Assembly (NCBI GenBank): GCA_963680875.1
Contig: OY804579.1
Span: 79,473,095-79,537,094 of the forward strand
Direction: 5' to 3'
Source: Bathymodiolus brooksi
Taxonomy: Eukaryota > Mollusca > Bivalvia > Mytilida > Modiolidae
DNA: 64,000 nt
Made by a program: the position numbers and the translations under genes. The notes beneath the pieces are model-generated. The model was not told where the DNA came from and did no database searches. It saw only the letters and a list, made by a program, of their open reading frames with translations. Shown here piece after piece: positions 58,779-64,000 of this stretch (position 1 is the stretch's first letter; each line of letters opens with the position of its first letter).

Positions 58779-59332
58779 TAGCAATAAGGATATTTTAAGA
58801 ATTATGATATAGGAATAAAATCCAGACGTTAACCAAATCACAGCGATTTTTTTATTGAAAAGTATATAAAGATCAAACCAACTAGATTTTTCATCTACGT
58901 GAGCACCGGCATGATGGCAATTGTAAAAACGAACCTTTTAAAAGAACACTGACATTGACGTACCTTAAATCAAATTGACAACCACTATATTTACTAGCAT
59001 TCCCTAATATAGCAACTAGCAATTTCATCGGTGCATCATCTCCGCTGATAGCACTTAGAAATTAGGTAGCTATATGCCAACTAATTTAGGCAGTTAATTG
59101 GTTAATGGCTTCTGATGTATGAATACCGATGGTCTAATACATTTTGTCAGATAATTGCAATATCAAATTCACGAATTTTCCCCGTAGGAAGAAAATAGAC
59201 AGACTGAGTCAGCAACAATTGACCAAAAAGGATTAAACGTAATTATTTGTTACCCATAAATCTCCTTAAGCCAAATAAAGTTAATTACCAGATTCTCACT
59301 CTAAACCGATCGTAATGATTATTAGGCCTACT
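58779..59332. other. No gene recognised
   Basis: No coding signal or recognised repeat. Confidence 0.4.
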
Positions 59333-59514
59333 GAAATTAACTTAACATTACTACATATCATCTGTAAAAGACAAGCAAAACAATACGGTAAAAAATGTTT
59401 ACACATGAAAACATGTTAACTTTGAAATTAACTTAACATTACTACATATCATCTGTAAAAAACAAGCAAAACAATACGGTAAAAAATGTTTACACATGAA
59501 AACATGTTAACTTT
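59333..59514 (+). repeat. Perfect 91-bp tandem duplication
   Basis: GAAATTAACTTAACATTACT starts at 59333 and 59424. The copies differ at one base (TAAAAGACAAG versus TAAAAAACAAG). Non-coding and very recent, or a local assembly artefact. Confidence 0.93.
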
Positions 59515-60255
59515 GATGGTTTTATGTCTAAGCAATGTCAACAGAAAATTGGTTTCATCTAGTATCTTATCCCCTATTTTTCCATTCATATGTCATATAT
59601 TAAAAAAATTATCAATTATACAAAAAATGTAGATATAAATCCACAGTGAAATGTGTTTCAAACTTACACCTAGCATACAACTATTTACACGTAGTTCGTC
59701 TCTCTTGTCTTCTAAATTTCCCTGACAAAAATGTGTTTTCAAAATGAGAAATTCTTCCATTTTTCTAGCTAGTTATCAAGTTAGCAGAATTGCTTTACCG
59801 GTAGTTAAATTCTTGAAAATAGCAATAAGCATAAAATTATTTTTCAAAGGGCTATTATTTACATTACTTCCACATGTTAACCTTTTAAGATTCCTGTCTA
59901 ACTGATGTAAAATATTACTGAACCAATTTAGAGCTCTGCTTCACCCACCTAGTCCTTTCCTTATCTAAATATTTCAAATGTTTTTTAATAGTCCATCATT
60001 TGTCACTTGAAAGACGTTATAACTTTACTGTTGACTTAGCCAAGACCAAAGAAGAGGGATTTGGATTGTAATTTTCATCTAGAATTCCAGATTTTTGTAT
60101 ATAGGCAATTTCAGTAAATTCCGGTATACAGTGTAAATGTGTCGTGCAACATATAAATTACTTCTCCTTAACATACTTTAAAAGTTTCCCTATTGCAATA
60201 ACAATTTTGCAGTATATTTGTACCTATAAAATGAAGCTGTTCATGAAGTTATGAA
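59515..60255. other. No gene recognised
   Basis: AT-rich, no coding signal. Confidence 0.4.
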
Positions 60256-60303
60256 TAGGTGTTTAACATCACTTTCAACAATATTTCAGTTATATCGTGG
60301 CTA
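60256..60303 (-). mobile_element. SINE-B 3' fragment
   Basis: Plus strand GGTGTTTAACATCACTTTCA and ACAATATTTCAGTTATATCG only. Confidence 0.6.
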
Positions 60304-61185
60304 TGAATAAAATTTTATCAACTTCCACATAATACCAGATTGTTATTCTTATGATCATTTTGTGGTATATTAATATTATTTATCTAAAATTTCATCATTT
60401 GTCTACTGTTTGTTATTAAATCTAATACAGTGTAGCATCATTAATTGTATCTTACAGACACAGCACTTACATTAAAGCCCTACATACATAACATTACCTT
60501 TGTTTAGGCCTCAGTGTCTTATATATAACTATAAGATTTAAGAACCTTAAATATCTTTTTCTTTCATATTTTTGTATATATATCAAGTAAAGTATTTGTG
60601 AAATTATTTTAATTTTTAAACTAATTAGTCTGAGTATTATTTTTAGAAATTTAACCCCAGGGACATCTTTCCATTATCAAAAAATAAAGGAATGTTTTTT
60701 TCGAAAAACAGACGTTAAATCAATCAAATTTGAACTTTTAGGAAAACAATTCCAGATTAAGTTCAAAATAAAATTCAAGTCACAACAAGAAGATTATTGG
60801 AAAAGCAATTGGGAAACATGACGTTGCTTCCAGATTTCCAATTTTATTCTGTAATGAAACAAATTTAAACATTATAGACTTTGACTGTATATCAAGTATG
60901 ATTCTATAAAATTGAATATCTACATTTAAATGTCATTTCTCAAACTGAAAATGTCAAAATTGCATTACAAAGAGAAATTGATTACATGATGCACAAAATA
61001 TTAATAACTGCACAACTAATATAGCTATCAGAATATGAATTCAATTCATCTGGTTTAAGCCTACCATAAGGTCAACTGATATTACTGTCGCTTAAGGTGC
61101 GATCAAAATACTTTAATATTCACACAAATTTTGCATTTAAATCCTAAAAACATGTTTTTGCTATCAACACTAGAGTTGAGTTGAT
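60304..61185. other. No gene recognised
   Basis: AT-rich, no coding signal. Confidence 0.4.
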
Positions 61186-61245
61186 TGACTGATTTATTGG
61201 TGTTTAATGCCAACTTTAGCAGTATTTCAGCTATATCGTGGCATC
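61186..61245 (-). mobile_element. SINE-B 3' fragment
   Basis: Plus strand ATTGGTGTTTAATGCCAACT and GCAGTATTTCAGCTATATCG, with a GATT-type tail. A second tail-only fragment lies at 61598-61632. Confidence 0.6.
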
Positions 61246-61369
61246 TAGAGTTAGGTATGACAAATAATTTCATTTAAATTATTTAATGTCCTAATCCTTA
61301 ATAAATGTATGAAAATAATTATTCCTATTGTTTGTTTATATCTTTACAAGTATTGTTGCTGCATATACA

Positions 61370-61597
61370 ATTGTAGTGAGGAGAGTGAGCTGGGATTCCA
61401 TTAACCATTTAACCCTCTCCAAAAAGACCTAGAAGTTCATTGTCATGTTATATATATCATGGTCTCTTTTCTGTACAACGATTTGAGGTGAGGGGTAGTT
61501 GTTTGGTTTGTTGATATTGTTGAAAATTGTTGACAATCACTGTGTACATGTCGTGAAAAGGCTGCAGAATACTTGATTCAACATTGTGTGGTGTAAG
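61370..61597 (+). repeat. Dispersed repeat R5
   Basis: Matches 37430-37665 in order (GGATTCCATTAACC, CATTGTCATGTTAT, GAGGTGAGGGGTAGTTGTTT, GACAATCACTGTGTA). Non-coding. Confidence 0.5.
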
Positions 61598-61831
61598 GTT
61601 TGATTGATTGATTGATTGGTGTTTAACGTCCACGCGGTGTAACTTGTGCATGCTTTTGTAAAAAGGTACCTGATGGTACTAACCCATTTAGCCATATTAA
61701 AATTAAAGATAGATTTCCACTTTTCAGTTACTCTTGAGAAGGCAATATAATATATTTAAATTTTCCTTAAGATCTGATTTGGAAATATTATTTTCCAACA
61801 ATGGTCCCTTAATTAATAATAGCTTAAATCA

Positions 61832-62105
61832 TAGGGGCCATCGTGGTCGTGATCGCATGGTAGTTGGATTTACAACTATCTGTACAATCAGTGCCTATCA
61901 CCACTAAAGTTGTGAGTTCAAACCCCACTCATGACGAGGTGTACTCGATACAACATTATGTGATAAAGTTCCTCAGTTACTTGCGATGGTGGTTTTCTCC
62001 GGGTACTTCGATTTCCTCCACCAATAAAACTGACCGCCACGATGCAGCTGAAATATTGTTGAAAGTGGCATTAAATACCATAAACCATCAACCAAACCAA
62101 CCGTT
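61832..62105 (+). mobile_element. SINE-B copy, full length
   Basis: The best complete copy: head GGGGCCATCGTGGTCGTGAT, CATGGTAGTTGGATTTACAA, B-box-like GTGAGTTCAAACCCC, body GTGGTTTTCTCCGGGTACTT, 3' part CAGCTGAAATATTGTTGAAA, tail of AACC repeats. An 89-codon frame over it is not a gene. Confidence 0.82.
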
Positions 62106-62573
62106 TCTACAAAAACTGAAATTCAAAATGTAGGTTTATCGATATCTGATGGTTACAGACTAAGGTTAATAGTGGACGTTATCATCAACAGGTGCTTTTA
62201 CTGTTCAATTGAACTGATTAATAAAATTAAATAAATATTTGTGATACTTCATTGAGATTGAATAGCAATGGTTTACATTTAAATATTTAATGGTGTCCTA
62301 GAACTACTATGTTTTATAACCCAAAGACCTAATGTTTCCTGATAAAAAGATTGATAATGTTTTAACTATTTTTTATTTACATCATCTAATGTACCGTTAT
62401 TTTCTCTGATACAGATAAGACAAAATTTGTTTGTGTTTCCTGGTTTCACCACAGTATGATAATAAAGATAAGGACAGATGTGTTTTTCCCCTGTCAATGT
62501 TTTCAGGGATGTTTCATCAATAGAAAAGTTATCAATTTTGTTGAAATTAATTACTTCTAAAAAACAGCTGTAA
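62106..62573. other. No gene recognised
   Basis: AT-rich, no coding signal. Confidence 0.4.
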
Positions 62574-62818
62574 ATATATATATATATCTTTCTTTTTTTT
62601 TTTTAAATTTCTAATCCTATTAAAATTATATTTGATTAGAAAAGTGCAAGAAATATAAAGGCACTTTTATAGTATCCCATAAATAAATAAAAAACATTTT
62701 TAAAAAGTCTAAAAAAATATATTTTATTAGAAAAGTGCAATAAATTTAAAGGCACTTTTATACTATCTAATAAATAAATCAAAAAATAGTTTTTAAAAAA
62801 GTTGAAAAAAAACAAATG
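62574..62818 (+). repeat. TA microsatellite, T-run and 91-bp duplication
   Basis: (TA)n at 62574-62587, T-run at 62591-62604, then two copies of a 91-bp unit starting TTAGAAAAGTGCAA at 62636 and 62727, each with AAAGGCACTTTTATA. The copies are diverged and non-coding. Confidence 0.8.
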
Positions 62819-64000
62819 TCCTAGTAACAGTTCTTCTTTGATCAATTGTAATTACAATCCTGTTTATTTCAATGTTTATGTCAAGTTTCCTGAGAATAAT
62901 CATTTCATTAATTCTGCAGTCATAACTCAAATCTTTTTTTTTAACTTCCTGCACAAAATTACCACATAAAATAAGAATGCACATTTTGTGCAATTTTATT
63001 GTCACAAAAGCCATTTTTTCTTCTTCAATATTTAAAATTAATTCTTCCATAAAATTAGAACACACATTAAATGTTATTTACAATATAGTTTGAAAAGAAT
63101 ATTTATTTAAAGGCATGCTAGTTAACAATGATTTACTGCTCTGCCTACTGAGCATAGCAAAACGAGTGTGGACACAATAATAAATTTGTCACTGCTAATA
63201 CAATCACATCTATATAGTGTTTTAATTCTTTTTTTAGCTAGAGTTTCTTTATTACTTTTGTTCTCAATTTAAGAACTAGAGGATCTCAAGAGCTTCTATC
63301 ACTCAACTGATTTATAATGGCAATGAATAAAACTTAAAATGATAATTATCCAGTGACAGTCATCACTAGGTAGAATCTGTTTGAAAAGTGCAGGAAGGAA
63401 TTTCGTGAGGAAATTAGAGAGAAAAAACACAAAACATTACTAAAACAGACTACATGTATATAATTAAAATTCTAAATATTGGACGTTGGTCCCTTTTGTT
63501 CCCTAAAAATTAATTCCATTCAAATAAATCATATATCTGACAGTGGAATTTCATAATGTTGCAATCTTGTTCTTTCGCTCTGTGATTCATACTTAATGTA
63601 AAAAAAAGTCAAACATAAAAAATATCAATGAAAACCCCCAAAAATTAAAGTAACTTCTCACGTTAACAAAAGTACATGTAAACTTTTTATGTTGTATAGA
63701 ATATCAAGGGAGTAGTTCAATCAGCAGCAAGACGATATATCAATGAAGTAAAATATTATACAAAGTGCATTTCCTTTTTATTTATTGATGTCATGGTGAT
63801 TAAAAACATGCCAAATAAATCTACCAGATATGTAATCAGTTTTATTACAAAAAAAAAGTCTTTGTATCTATATAACTGGACTAAAAATAGAAACATTGAA
63901 TCATAACATTGGTCTGGTTCGTAATTGTACGACCCTTTACATAACATAGTCCTAGAAGTCCAATTCAAATGCATTAGCTCAAATATGTCTGAAATGCATG
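62819..64000. other. No gene recognised
   Basis: AT-rich. Minus frames of 90 codons (62793-63065) and 72 codons (63756-63974) show no family motif or supported splice sites. Confidence 0.4.

Overview
This is eukaryotic, AT-rich, almost gene-free DNA. The dispersed repeats (two tRNA-derived SINE families with molluscan-type 3' ends, a retroelement whose C-terminal motif I know from mussels, TA-inserting MITEs) point to a mollusc, most likely a bivalve close to the mytilids. That assignment rests on memory of repeat families, not on a search. No rRNA gene, intact tRNA gene, bacterial gene or CRISPR array was seen.

Tandem repeats dominate. Four arrays fill about 24 kb of 64 kb: a 39/40-bp satellite (1429-15238, about 350 units), a 28-bp satellite (20196-23290, about 110 units), a 59-bp satellite (26106-32005, 100 units with no net length change) and a 29-bp minisatellite (51021-52024). 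Two can be traced to mobile elements. The 39/40-bp unit is a segment of a dispersed element called R1 here, with about seven unexpanded copies elsewhere in the window. The 28-bp unit lies in the 3' region of a reverse-transcriptase retroelement called R3 here, whose decayed ORF end is readable at 23446-23545 and 35578-35795. The long repetitive ORFs over these arrays are artefacts of unit length.

The rest is a layered transposon landscape: SINE-A (one copy with a 13-bp target duplication), SINE-B (about ten copies, some with telomere-like or AACC tails), a third tRNA-like retroposon, several MITEs, nested TIR elements at 41.7-44.9 kb, an old TIR element at 16.6-18.3 kb, long inverted repeats, and small tandem duplications of 90-200 bp.

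The only convincing protein-coding gene is on the minus strand. Two exons (50022-50218, then 48462-48639) have good splice sites, matching phase and a shared hydrophobic, multi-pass membrane-protein character. They form the C-terminus of a protein I do not recognise. Its upstream exons were not found. Boundaries of dispersed repeats are approximate throughout.
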